From Osedax fenrisi (Eukaryota > Annelida > Polychaeta > Sabellida > Siboglinidae), in the NCBI GenBank assembly GCA_964019155.1, contig OZ025242.1:8810821-8874820 (forward strand): 64,000 nucleotides of DNA, in the 5' to 3' direction. The notes below the pieces were generated by a model that saw only the letters and a program-made list of their open reading frames with translations, was not told the DNA's origin and made no database searches. Every line of letters starts with the position of its first letter. Within the stretch, counting starts at the first letter, position 1. Positions 27,001 to 40,200 of the stretch are shown here, one piece after another. Position numbers and translations under genes: made by a program.

Positions 27001-28302
27001 TTAGAAAAAGTATAATTGTTTTTAATTTTATAACACTTTTATTAACATATATATTTGTATTACCTCATTATATTTGTATACATTACAATAATATATATAT
27101 ATTTACATGTAAAATATATACAATTTTATTTATTAAATATATTTATTTTCATTTTATTGTTACTCTCTGTATTTTATTACAACTTCTTGTAATTCTTGAT
27201 GACATTTCATGATTCGTATTCTATTTTCTAATCCTATTAATTTTAAATAAATGATATAAATAAACGATGACAATTATTTATATATATATATATATATTAT
27301 TAAATCTGAATTGATGAATTAAATAGTGATCTAAAATTTATATATATATATATATAGGCATTCACATAGGTATAAAAACACACACACACCTTACATATAT
27401 AAACACACACACACACATACACACATACATACACAAACATACATATACACATACACACATATATATATATATATATATATAATATATTATATGTATATAT
27501 ATATATTATATGTATACATCACAAGTATAATAATACATAATATAATCATATACAAAAGTACATATATATATTATATATCATCATGGGTATATAATCATTA
27601 TCATATTATCAATAGTATTGTACATTGTATGATTCATAGTGTATGCATTGATATGTGAATACTATTCACTGAATATAAACATCTACTCTATTTATAACTT
27701 ATAAAACTATTTATAATTGTCGCGCGCTCGCCGCCCGCCTAATTTGCTTGTAACATTTTGAAAACCGTTCCCAACTATATTATTTATCTAGTGTATTTCA
27801 TTTTCAAGTATTGAATCTATACATATTATATAATATATAATTTATATATCAATTTATGAAATATTTTTTTCATATTATAATAATAGTACGATTGAATAAA
27901 TTATTGATAACGGTCTTACAAAACTCGACTCGATCGGCGTACGCCATTTTTACGTACCTATATATAATATAATAATTATATATATACCTGTATTTAATAT
28001 AAATATCATAGTAGTAACTAGGTACATACATTATGTATACGGTCTTTACTTCGTATACTAGTATATACCACTAGTTAATAGTACTATCATAATAGGTTTC
28101 GTTATTGTATATTATTTTAAATATAATTTATTTTTAAATATATTTATAATATTTACGATTTTACATAGTATATATACCCCAAACTAAATATATTAGTAAT
28201 GAATAATTATTTTAAAATATATAATTATTATAAATATATCTTATTTGAAATATATGTTATAATATAATATATATTCAATATAATATTCAATTTTATATTG
28301 TA
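27001..28302. other. Gene-free stretch with CA repeats and a CpG-rich spot
   Basis: Contains CACACA-rich tracts (27380-27460) and several TA tracts. An abrupt GC-only spot lies at 27721-27740 (CGCGCGCTCGCCGCCCGCC). No gene recognised. Confidence 0.5.
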
Positions 28303-29145
28303 GGGGAGGAACAGGAGTAGTGGCCGAAAATAAATATGCCTTAGAATACTTCTAATATATCGATAAATACTGAATTTGAATATCTTATTTTTTTTGAATT
28401 AGCTAGAAATCATATAGTTCTAGAATACTGTGATTTCACTTTTATATATAAAGTATATTATTGAATAATATTAACGATTGCTTAGTCATTAAAAAAAAGC
28501 ACTAAAATAAGAAATACAGGAGTAGTGGCCGCTAGTACCAGAAAATGCAATAGGTGTCTCGTAATGTATTCGATTTAAATATTTTAAATTATTTAATTTG
28601 TATTTAAATTTTTTAAGATTATTAATTATATTTTGTGATGCATACGCACCTTTATTTTATTCAATGATTTAATTATATATTATACACACTCATATACATA
28701 AATAAGGATTTATACGCGATAAGGGCGGTCAATCAAAATGAATCAACATATATATTTAAAAACTAGACCGCAGGCAAGGACAAATGTCCTTTGCCTTAAA
28801 CTGTCAATCACAATATCATATAATAAAATACGAAGATAATTTATGAGTGTAATACTAATTGTGTATATTACACATATGTATACATTTTTATTATAATTCA
28901 TATATACAATTACATAGAGATATATTATTGGATTGTAGATACTATATAATATAGTATATTTGTATACACATATGTGGGTTTATACTGTATATAGGGACAC
29001 ATATTATTGGAACCAACGCCGTCATGCTTCACTGCACTCGTTCAACGAGTCGTTGTAATATACTTATCCTTTATCTATTGAGTTATTTTTATATAAAGTT
29101 ATATGCTCTTTACATTCAGTGATTAGTGATGCATTTAAATGATTT

Positions 29146-29870
29146 GTTATAGTAACAGTACAATCAAATATTTGTTAATACATTTTATTTTTTATTAAAT
29201 TTTAATTTATACTATTAGAAATTATTGTATTCTACTTCGAATATGTTACGTACGAATGAGATCGATATAGTTTTAGAATGTCCATTTAATTTCAAGTAGA
29301 ATCAATATATTATATATGTATAATACTATACGTCATAAATATTCTATCCGTTATAGTAACTGTACAATGAAGTATTTGTTAATAAATTTGATTTTTAATT
29401 AAATTTAAATTATTACTATCAGAAATTACTCGATTATAATTCGAATATGTTACGTACGAATGAGATCGATATAGTTTTAGAATTTCCATTTAATTTCAAG
29501 TAGAATTAATATATTATATATGTATACTACTAAACGTCATAAATATGCTATCCATTATAGTAAATGTACAATCAAATATTTGTTAATAAATTTGATTTTT
29601 AATTAAATTTAAATTATTACTATCAGAAATTACTCGATTATAATTCGAATATGTTACGTACGAATGAGATCGATATAGTTTTAGAATTTCCATTTAATTT
29701 CAAGTAGAATCAATATATTATATATGTATACTACTATACGTCATAAATATGCTATCCATTATAGTAAATGTACAATCAAATATTTGTTAATAAATTTGAT
29801 TTTTTATTTAATTTTTTTAATTTATATAAATTTTAATAAATTTATAAAATAGTATATACTATTAGAAATT
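29146..29870. repeat. 204-bp tandem repeat, about 3.5 copies
   Basis: The landmark nTTATAGTAA recurs at 29146, 29350, 29554 and 29758. Each unit contains TGTTACGTACGAATGAGATC and CATTTAATTTCAAGTAGAA. A diverged reverse-oriented copy lies at about 42300-42420. Located inside the Mutator-style element. Confidence 0.9.
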
Positions 29871-29883
29871 ATTTTATTCTACT

Positions 29884-31020
29884 TCATTGTACAAACCGAC
29901 AAGATGAACCGTATAACAAAAATCATGAAATATACAAACCGTATAAGAACAACAGTGAAATACAAACCAACAAGATGAACCGTATAAGATAAAGCATGCA
30001 ATATACTAACGTTAAAATACAATCCGACAAGAACAACCATATAAGAACAACAGTGAAATACAAACCGACAAGATGAACTGTATAAGAAAAACTATGTAAT
30101 ATACAAAGTGTGAAATACAAACCGACAAGAAAAACCATGCAATATACAAACCGTATTAGAACAACAGTGAAATACAAACTGACAAGAACAACCGTATAAG
30201 AAAAACCGTGAAATATACAAACCGTATAAGAACAAAAGTGAAATACAAACCGACAAGATCAACCGTATAAGAAAAACCATGGAATATACAAACCGTGAAA
30301 TATAAACTGACAAGAACAACCGTATAAGAAAAATCATGAAATATACAAACCATATCAGAACAACAGTGAAATACAAACCAACAAGATGAACCGTATAAGA
30401 TAAATCATGCAATATACAAACCGACAAGATGAACCGTATAAGAAAAACCATGAAATATACAAACCGTGAAATATAAACTGACAAGAATAACCGTATAAGA
30501 AAAACCATGGAATATACAAACCGTGAAATATAAACTGACAAGAACAACCGTATAAGAAAAATCATGAAATATACAAACCGTATCAGAACAACAGTGAAAT
30601 ACAAACCGACTAGATCAACCGTATAAGAAAAACCATGGAATATACAAAGTGTGAAATACAAACCGTATAACAAAAACCATGAAATATACAAACCGTATTA
30701 GAATAACAGTGAAATACAAACCGACAAGATGAACCGTATAAGAAAAACCATGCAATATACAAACCGACAAGATGAAACGTATAAGAAAAACCATGAAATA
30801 TACAAACCGTATTAGAACAACAGTGAAATACAAACCGACAAGATGAACCGTATAAGAAAAACCATGCAATATACAAACCGTATTAGAACAACAGTGAAAT
30901 ACAAACTGACAAGAATAACCGTATAAGAAAAACAATGCAATATACAAAGTGTGAAATACAAACCGACAAGAAAAACCATGCAATATACACACCGTATTAG
31001 AACAACAGTGAAATATATAC
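29884..31020. repeat. Mosaic minisatellite of short modules
   Basis: Shuffled modules of about 20 bp (ACAAACCGACAAGATGAACC, GTATAAGAAAAACCATGAAA, TATACAAACCGTATTAGAAC, AACAGTGAAAT) recur in irregular order for 1.1 kb. The minus strand is open in overlapping frames because the modules lack stops there. I regard that as a repeat effect, not coding. It ends abruptly at a less AT-rich unique patch (31021-31080). Confidence 0.9.
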
Positions 31021-31374
31021 CGTCTCAGACATCTGCCTTCCGTGGCACCCTCCCCTCGCGTCTCAGATATCGAACCCATTGTATTATTTGTTTATGATTA
31101 TAATATATTATTGACTTTTCGTTTTTCCCTAATTTTTTTTACAAATAAATATAATTATTTTATAAATTATTTCATTTCTCAAATTGTAAGCATAGTTAAT
31201 ATATATTTATATAAAGTGTGTAATACATAGATTAATAATTATAGGTATACTTATCATAGATAATATATAGTAAAGAACAAAACTAAATTATATTAATATT
31301 ATTTAAAATACATGTAATACACCTATACATTTATGATAACGTTTATCATATAATCAAAGTTTATAAGAGATTCA

Positions 31375-32001
31375 TATTACATTTTAAGTATAATAATTAT
31401 ATTCATTTTATATTAAATATAACAAATTAATATATAGTATATTATATACTATATTATATACTATATAATATAATATTAAATATACATACGTCGTACGAAC
31501 GTATTTAAGATATTATTTAATAATATTTAAAATATATTAAAATATAACATAATTATTATAATATTTTAATAATTGTGTTATATATTAAATATATATAATT
31601 TTATATTATATTAAATATATATAATAGTTATTATAATATGATAATAATTATTTTATATATAATATTATAATAATTATATTATAATCTTATATTATATTAA
31701 ATATATATAATAATTATTATAATATGATAATAATTATGTTATATTTTAAATATATATATATATTACATTTATACTATACATTTTATAATATGTCTAATGT
31801 TATAATATTATAATAATTATGTTATATTTTAATATATTTTAAATATTATTAAATAATATCTTAAATACGTTCGTACGACGTACGTATATTATCAAGACCT
31901 CCTATAACCTCGGTTATAGGAGGTCTTGATATTATATACTATATATTAATTTGTTATATTTAATATAAAATTAATATAATTATTAACTTAAAATGTAATA
32001 T
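31375..32001. repeat. Long imperfect inverted repeat with an extra palindrome in one arm
   Basis: The left arm from 31375 (ATTACATTTTAAGT, AACAAATTAATATATAGTAT, CGTCGTACGAACGTATTTAA) is matched in reverse complement by the right arm ending near 32001, with loop around 31600-31790. The right arm carries an additional perfect hairpin at 31891-31930 (19-nt arms ATCAAGACCTCCTATAACC, loop TC) that is absent from the left arm. Confidence 0.85.
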
Positions 32002-32350
32002 AGTAATAATACATAATATATCGATATCATATAATATTTATAGAATTATTATATTTAATATTATATTAAATATAATATTATAATAATAATTATTATAATA
32101 TTTCAAATAATTATAAAATAAGTATGCTTAAAATATAATATATAGACGTTATATGTTAATATACTAAAGCTATTACATCATATATAAATAAAACCACTTA
32201 CATATATTCTGTTAGTATTTAGCGATATATTACTTTATATAAAAATAACTCAATAGATAAAGGATAAGTATATTACAACGACTCGTTGAACGAGTGCAGT
32301 GGTTGTACGATATCTCTGCATTCACGAGGCGTACTGCGTCCATCCGAAGG

Positions 32351-35300
32351 ATGTCGAAAAGAGAATTCCCCTCGGCAAGACCAGTCTCGGGCCCAAGGCT
32401 CGGATGGACTGCCGCCCCCCCTACACACGGACACGTTTTTGCTGCCCGGACAAGTGATCTCAGCCTACTTGCTCCGGCTTTTACTGATCCGCGCTGGGGA
32501 CATCGAGACGAACCCAGGCCCCGCCTGCCACGCTTGTAATAAAACGCTACGACCCTCACAGGCCTTCCTCACCTGTTCCAACCCCAACTGCGACACCGCC
32601 TCCCACAAGCAAGAATGCTGCAGTGGTATCAAACGTGCCGCACTACAGACTGATACGTGGTTATGCATTGATTGCGGAGGTTCTCAGCCGATCAGCCGTC
32701 CCAATAGCCGTACTGCCCAGAATGCTGTTATCCTCGTTGGTCAAATCGTCAGTGCGTCGCCAACCGCTAATCTACAAGGCGTCCCGAAACTCTCCTGCCT
32801 GGTATGTGACCGCTCGACCCGGCCTTCGTTACGTCCGCTCATCTGCGCAGGATGCCTGCGCGAATGCCACAAGAGCTGCTCGAGTCTCTCAAGAAAGGAA
32901 CAGGAAATGTACATCTTGGCTGGTTCCTGGAGATGCGAGAACTGCTCGGTGAAGCGCCACAGTCCCGGTATCACCAGAGACCCATCTAATACAACAGGCG
33001 CGGTACGAATAGCGGATGTAAAGTTGCGGTCTTGCCTAAGCATTTTGCAGTGGAATGCAAATGGAATTAAGACAAAGATGGTTGAGCTAGAGGAGAAGGT
33101 TCGGCGAATGGAGATTGATATCATCATGATCCAGGAGTCGAAACTACGGTCTTTGGACAAGGATCCGAGGATCGCTGGGTATTCCACCGTTTGCAAGGAC
33201 AGAGATGTGGGCATGGGAGGGGGTCTAGTCACCTTTATCAAGGAGGACATCCCTTTCATCACAGTAAATAATTCTCATGGCCTACCCGACTCCAAACTCG
33301 AAGCGCTCATCATCGACCTCAATCCAGCCACACTTCACCGCATGACTTGCGTCAACGTCTACAGGCCTCCTTCTAGGAGAGCGCATCAGGTACAGGACTT
33401 CAGCACCTCGGAACTCCCAACGGCCCAGAACATCATCATAGGGGGTGACTTCAATGTGCACGCTAGTTCTTGGGATCAGTGGTAACCCGAAGACGAGATG
33501 GGCGCGAAGCTAGAGGACTGGATGGCGGATAACGACTTCGGTATCGTAAACGATGGTTCTGCAACGAGAGTTAACGCCGGCACAGGCGGTCGCAGCGCTC
33601 CAGATGTTACCTTGATCAACACTTTTTGGCTGGATAAGGTAGAATGGTGCACCATAGAGTGCATGGGCTCCGACCACCTCCCAATTATTATAACTGTGGA
33701 CTGTCCCCTATCAACGTTGAAACCCCCTCCGATCACAGAACTTCGATGGAACTGGGCCAAAGCCGATTTCGAAGGTTTTTCTAGGGATGTCGAAGTTTCT
33801 GTTATGTCCACCCCACTCCACATAGCCACAGCCTCATTAGATGCTAGGATGAGGTATCTGAACGAGGTCATGCTAAGTGCAGCAAAGGTAAACATCGGCA
33901 AGGTGAAGGCCACGACGAACGACAAGGAGTGGATGAGCAGGGAAATAAGAGATGCAATAAGGACGCGCAACCACCTCAGAAGAGACATCGTGGTAAACAG
34001 AAGGGAATGGATCAGTGCATGCCGAAAGGTTCAGCTGTTGATTCGCTCCAGCAAAGAGGACAGATGGCGGGAATTCATTACCAGCGCCGACCTCAGCGCA
34101 AATCCCAACAAAATCTGGTCGACTATCAAATCGCTGAGCGGAAAGTGTGCATCGAGCATAAGGAACGAGACGCTTATGCACAATGGCAAGAGCTACTCTA
34201 CCAGCAAGGCAAAGGCCGATGCATTCATGCGGAGGTACGCAGCTGTTAGCCGATTGTCCATTCCCAAGCCGGAACGCCGAAAGAACACCGTGCGCCGCCT
34301 CCTGAACGCCCCATCCGTCGCTGAAGAGAGCTGCAAGAAGTTTACACTAACAGAGCTCAAGTCTGCTATCGGAAGCATGAAGCCCAAAGGAGCCCCCGGT
34401 CGAGACAGAATCGCTCCACGATTCATCCGTGCTCTCGGTCCTGAGGCGCTTGACTTCCTGTTGTCCATCTACAATGACTCTTGGAGCCTCGGCGTTAGCC
34501 CTTCACACTGGAGAGAGGCCCTCATTGTCCCCCTTCTGAAGAAAGGAAAGCCGGCGAGCCAGATAGACTCTTTCCGCCCCGTCTCACTCACGTCGTGTAT
34601 CGCCAAGACAATGGAGAGGATGGTGGCGAATCGTCTAGCTATTCTAGCAGAGTCAAGCGGGTGGTGGAGCCCTGACCAAGCCGGCTTCCGATCTATGCGA
34701 TCATGTGAAGATCAAGTCCTACGAATGTCGCAGTCAATCAGCAACGGGTTCCAGACCCGACCCGCTTCACGGACGGTTCTTGCGCTGCTGGATTTCAGTA
34801 AGGCATTCGACACCGTTTGGCGCGACCGCCTGTATGAGATCCTTCTCGCGAAAGGCGTGCCGCGGATGATGGTCAGATGGATCCGTGGCTTCCTGACGGA
34901 CAGAAGAGCGAGAGTGAGGCTAGATGGAGTAAACGGGAGCAGTATGAAGCTCCAACAAGGAGTCCCTCAGGGATCGGTTCTCTCTCCTCTCCTCTTTCTC
35001 TTCTACATCAACGGGATTCGAGACGAGGCACCAGAAGGAACGTTCATTAGCATGTACGCGGACGACATTGCGGTATGGTCACAACACAAAGACAGAGTGA
35101 TAGCTCAGGAGGCCGTCCAGAGAGCGGTAAACAACTTCGGTGCATGGAGCGAGGAGCACAGGTTGATGCTAAACCCGTCCAAATGCGAAGTGGCCTTCTT
35201 CTCCACAGACCCCGCAGAAGCGAATTGGTCCCCTTCGATCCAGCTCAACGGCCAAGCCTTCGCATTTAACAGAACACCCACCTTCCTGGGAGTCATGTAT

Positions 35301-36767
35301 GACCGGACGCTCTCCTTTCGCCCTCAAGCGGAAGCTGTTAAGGCGAGAGTGATGGGCCGCATTCGGATCATGGCGTCGCTAGCATCGAAGGAATGGGGCT
35401 GGAGCCGACATAGTCTCAGAACTATATACATGGCTACCATTCATAGCGTCCTCCACTTCTGTGGCGCAGCGTGGCAGCCCTGGTTAGCCAAATCCAACCT
35501 GCAGATCTTAGAGCGAATCCAGAACCGCGCGCTCAGATGTCTCACGGGCCAATTAGCTGACACCCCGCTAGAATGCCTAAGAAATGAGGCCGAGCTAACA
35601 TCTTTTGCCACAACGGTGCGCAGGAACTGCCTGATCGCGTGGGAGAAGTCGTCAAGACTCCCCCCAGACAACCCGAGGCGTTCCTTGTTTGCTTCACCTG
35701 TAATGCACAGATGGAAGAACAGGAACAGCTTCAGTTGCATGGGCAAGGCCGAGTGCGAAGAACTGGGTCTGGACGAGATTCCCCGCGAGCTATTTCAGAA
35801 ATGGCACCTACCACCGTGGAAATGGGACTCTTCTCCGTTATGGTCTGTCAGGACCTCATTGGTGGGCGGCTCCTCAAAGATGAACAGCGTTGCGGAACTT
35901 CTGGCGGACGCGATTCAGTCCATAAACGACGCAGGAACCCGCGAACTGACTATCTACACAGATGGTTCTGCAGTCGACGGCATCGCTTTCGGAGGCAGTG
36001 CGGCGATCGTCACGGAGGGTCCTCCGATGAACCCCACGCTCATCGATTCTGTGTCAAAGAAGGGTAATCGCTGGACATCCTCATACGAGACCGAGGTCGC
36101 TGCCCTTCTTTTGGCCACGGAATACCTGGATGCGAGAGAACCTGTGGGTAGGTCAATGTCAATGATATGCACGGACAGCCAGGCTGCATTAAATGCGTTG
36201 AAAAGTTCAGAGAAGACAGATGACAAGGGCCTCGCCCAACTAAGAGCATGTCTTGCAAGGCTCCGGTCCCCGGTCATTCTGCAATGGGTACCAGGTCACT
36301 GTGGGCTAGTGGGAAATGAATGGGCCGACAAAGCAGCGGGGGAGTCGGCGATCTCAACAGATGAGCCCTTGCCTAACCTCGGTGGGAACTCCTACCAATC
36401 GGCCAAGGCGCTCATCAAGCGCGAAATCGTCGACCCGCCCACCAGCCACCTAAGGACTAAAGCTGTCTTCGACGGACCCCGCAACACTGACCCTCTCTCC
36501 CGTCCCGATGCGGTTCTCATTGCGCAGCTACGCAGCGGTCACTGCCGCAAACTTGCAGCGTACAGAAGCGTAGTGGATGCTAACTCCTCGCCAACCTGCC
36601 CTTATTGCGAAGCGGACCATGAAACTCTAGAGCACTGGATTCAAGAGTGTCCGGCGACGGCCGTAAAACGTATTCGAGTGTTTGGGGGGACGGCACCCCA
36701 TCTTTCAGTCTTGGTATCAAACCCAATGGCTGTTCTGGCGTTCGCGCATGGACTCTGGTCCATGTGA
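32351..36767 (+). pseudogene. Retrotransposon polyprotein: 2A, two PHD fingers, endonuclease, RT, RNase H, CCHC
   Basis: From ATG 32351 a short frame runs to a C7 tract (32415-32421). One base fewer there would join it to the main frame, which has no ATG before the 2A motif. The main frame gives GDIETNPGP (cleavage between Gly and Pro, 32519/32520). PHD-like finger 1 covers 32523-32681 and finger 2 covers 32790-32960. The AP endonuclease has QWNANG at 33048, IQES, GGDFN and SDH near 33669. The RT has LLDFSKAFDTVW near 34787, GVPQGSVLSPLL and YADD at 35054-35065. RNase H has YTDGS, TEVAALL, CTDSQA and NEWADKAA (35952-36340). The final finger is CPYC-x3-H-x4-H-x4-C at 36597. One in-frame TAA (33483-33485, Gln-to-stop by a single transition in CAA or CAG context) interrupts the endonuclease. 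The 2A would separate the leader from the finger/enzyme part during translation. The copy is nearly intact and young-looking. Confidence 0.93.
32484..32522 (+). other. 2A-type ribosome-skipping motif
   Basis: Codons read LIRAGDIETNPGP, preceded by a leucine-rich stretch (AYLLRLL). This meets the class consensus D-[V/I]-E-x-N-P-G-P with a helical leucine-rich lead. In family knowledge, such motifs occur near the N-terminus of several AP-type non-LTR retrotransposons (for example L1Tc and echinoderm or mollusc LINEs). Activity in this element is inferred from sequence only. Confidence 0.85.
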
Positions 36768-37247
36768 CGCCACCCTGCCGCCAACAACAACAACAACAAC
36801 GAGTGCAGTGAAGCATGACGGCGTTGGTTCCAATAATATGTGTCCCTATATACAGTATAAACCCACATATGTGTATACAAATATACTATATTATATAGTA
36901 TCTACAATCCAATAATATATCTATATGTAATTGTATATATGAATTATAATAAAAATGTATACATATGTGTAATATACACAATTAGTATTACACTCATAAA
37001 TTATCTTCGTATTTTATTATATGATATTGTGATTGACAGTTTAAGGCAAAGGACATTTGTCCTTGCCTGCTGTCTAGTTTTTAAATATATGTTGATTCAT
37101 TTTGATTGGCCGCCCTTATCGCGTATACACGATAAATAAGTATATATATTTATATTAGTAGACATTTTTACTTTACAGTTTTACTACATTAGACTACCTA
37201 CTTGATACCTAAATATTATTACTCTATATATATATTTATAAATAATA

Positions 37248-40200
37248 ATGAGTAACCAAAAATGGAATAATGAGAAAATGCTGCAATTAAGTCTTAGAAT
37301 GCCAGAAGCTACGTCATCAGGTAGGCCATATTTATATTCTATTATAATATTATATTATAATATTGTAATATTATATTTATATATTATATTATAAGTATTA
37401 TAATATTGCTAATTAATCTATTACTATTATTATACTATTAATTTTAAATATATATATATATATATATAGGTTATATATAATTATATAATAAGTAATATAA
37501 ATAAAGCATTATATAATGTTATATAAAATATATATATAAAACTGATAATAATAAAATTATTTAGATATATATATAAGTATACTTATATATAATGAGTATA
37601 TACATATATGATTAGATACATGATTATTTTACCTTATTTATATTAATGTATATTATATATACTATATATGCATATGCATATAATTCCTATCATATATGGC
37701 CGCTATAGTTACCCTACAAACAATTTATGTTAAAAGTACATGGATTCAATGAAGATGGTACATACGGCTACAACATAATATACGTAGATACCATGTAGAA
37801 TCTATGTAGTTCCATCAACATATTATGTAGATTTTATGTAGAAAAAGCTGACAATTTATCAACATAACTGTCTACATAATTTCTACATGGTTTCTACACT
37901 CATATTATGTTGCTAGTTACACGATTTAGACATAGATTCTACATAGCTTCTACATTCATATTATGTTGCTGGTTACACGATTTAGACATAGATTCTACAT
38001 AGCTTCTACACTCATATTATGTTGCTAGTTACACGATTTAGACATAGATTCTACATAGCTTCTACATTCATATTATGTTGCTGGTTACACGATTTAGACA
38101 TAGATTCTACATAGCTTCTACACTCATATTATGTTGCTGGTTACACGATTTAGACATAGATTCTACATAGCTTCTACACTCATATTATGTGGCTGGTTAC
38201 ATGATTTCGATATAGATTCTACATAGCTTGTACTAGTAAATTCTACATTCATATTATGTTTATTATATATAAAATTTAACTAATCAAATCATGGAGAGAC
38301 CACATAACAAATAATGAAAATATATTATATAGATGAAACACTCAATGATATAAATGAACCGGCCTCTAGAATGAGAGATTTTTATATATTTTAAGTATAT
38401 AATCAAAGATTTTCCGAAGGAAAATCTTTGATATAATATTAAAATGATATCATATTAAAATAACATATATTCCATTAAATATTGTAACATTATGTAATTT
38501 ATTTTAAAACTTATTAAATGTGGAAAATTTTAAAGATTTTTAATAAATATTACTAAAATAGTTTTTATAAGGTATCAGTAAAAATTGTTAAAAAGTATTT
38601 AAATAAAAATTATAATTACATTTTATTATAAATAAATTTTAATTTATTTTTAATAATTGTAATTTATATCATTTATATATTTAATACCAATTATTTATTT
38701 AATTTTAATTTTTTATAATAAACGTAATTCATTAATATCTGTAAACATATTTATAGATTTAATATAATTAAATTATATAGGTTCATTTTTTTTTATAAAT
38801 GAAATTTATTAATATAATATTATACCTATAGGTATACCTATATTATTGTCTATAGACATATTTATCCTTAGGATATTTATTAATATAATACTACATTATG
38901 GTTAATATATATATATATATATATTACATTAATCATATTTATGGATTTATTTTTAAAGTGTATAATACTAATATATAATTATATATAATTATTCATTAAT
39001 TATATTACATTTAAAACAATTTATTATATTAAGATTAAATATCAATAAATGTATATCAATATATTAATAATATTACATTTAAATTTAATAATTTTATATA
39101 TAATATAACATATATTAATATGCCTATTAAATATTATAGGAACTAGTGCATCTATGCAGGAGAATCTAAACTCGGCGTCTCTAGTGCCAGGTTAATAGTA
39201 TATAAAATATTATTTTTAAGATAATGTATAAAAATATATACATAATTACTCATATGTTAAAAAATCAATTCATTAATTATTACTATAGTAATATTACAAA
39301 TAACATTATAAAAAATTATATTACATTAATCATATTTATGGATTTATTTTAAAGTGTATAATATTAATTCATTAATTATATTACATTTAAAATAATTTAT
39401 TATATTAATAATATTACATTTAACTTTAATAATTTTATATATAATATAACATATATTAATATGCCTATTAAATATTATAGGAACTAGTGCATCTATGCAG
39501 GAGACTCTAAACTCTGCGTCTCTAGTGCCAGGTTAATAGTATATAAAATATTATTTTTAAGATAATGTATAAAAATATATACATAATTACATATATGTTA
39601 AAAAATAAATTCATTAATTATTACTATAGTAATATTACAAATAACATTATAAAACATTATATTACATTAATCATATTTATGGATTTATTTTAAAGTGTAT
39701 AATATTAATTCATTAATTATATTACATTTAAAACAATTTATTATATTAAGATTAAATATCAATAAATGTATATCAATATATTAATAATATTACATTTAAA
39801 TTTAATAATTTTATATATAATATAACATATATTAATATGCCTATTAAATATTATAGGAACTAGTGCATCTATGCAGGAGACTCTAAACTCGGCGTCTCTA
39901 GTGCCAGGTTAATAGTATATAAAATATTATTTTTAAGATAATGTATAAAAATATATACATAATTACTCATATGTTAAAAAATCAATTAATTAATTATTAC
40001 TATAGTAATATTACATATAACATTATAAAAAATTATATTACATTAATCATATTTATGGATTTATTTTAAAGTGTATAATATTAATTCATTAATTATATTA
40101 CATTTAAAACAATTTATTATATTAAGATTAAATATCAATAAATGTATATCAATATATTAATAATATTACATTTAAATTTAATAATTTTATATATAATATA

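Larger units (their letters stand above)
32301..36797 (+). mobile_element. GC-rich non-LTR retrotransposon with 2A motif, nearly full length
   Basis: The insertion is delimited by a 12-bp duplication AACGAGTGCAGT (32289-32300, 36798-36809). A (CAA)5 tail precedes the right copy. The same 12 bp occur once, uninterrupted, in the other inverted-repeat arm (29031-29042, minus orientation), giving the empty site. It encodes a single long protein (see CDS). The 3' UTR is only about 15 bp before the tail, and the 5' leader is about 50 bp. Base composition is strikingly GC-richer than everything around it. One protein with AP endonuclease, RT, RNase H and a C-terminal CCHC finger fits the I/Ingi/Vingi-like group, but I cannot settle the clade. 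Confidence 0.95.
28707..37131. mobile_element. Mutator-style element with about 390-bp terminal inverted repeats
   Basis: The left arm 28707-29099 matches the reverse complement of the right arm, which is split as 36810-37131 plus 32232-32300 (together 391 bp). Landmarks are TATACGCGATAAGGGCGG, AAATGTCCTTTGCC, ATATTATTGGAACCAACGCC and TATCTATTGAGTTA. A 9-bp direct duplication ATAAATAAG flanks it (28698-28706, 37132-37140). The same site is present once in the paralogous element at 20450-20458. Long terminal inverted repeats with a 9-bp duplication are the signature of Mutator-like elements. No transposase is visible inside. The interior carries a 204-bp tandem repeat, a mosaic minisatellite and a long inverted repeat. 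The outermost 4-5 bases of the two ends do not match. Confidence 0.75.

Noticed and set aside
29923..31079. Several overlapping hydrophobic frames (65-199 codons) on the minus strand
   Set aside because: Open in more than one frame because the minisatellite modules lack stops. No domain, and the frames merge into each other.
32301..36797. Virus-derived insertion suggested by the 2A motif
   Set aside because: The target duplication, (CAA)n tail, AP endonuclease and LINE-type RT show a non-LTR retrotransposon. 2A motifs are known in that group.
32230..36880. Many 60-170-codon frames on both strands inside the GC-rich retrotransposon
   Set aside because: Shadows of the long plus-strand protein. 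GC-rich sequence has few chance stops.
37901..38260. CRISPR-like or promoter-repeat array
   Set aside because: 56-bp units abut without unique spacers. An ordinary tandem repeat in an intron.
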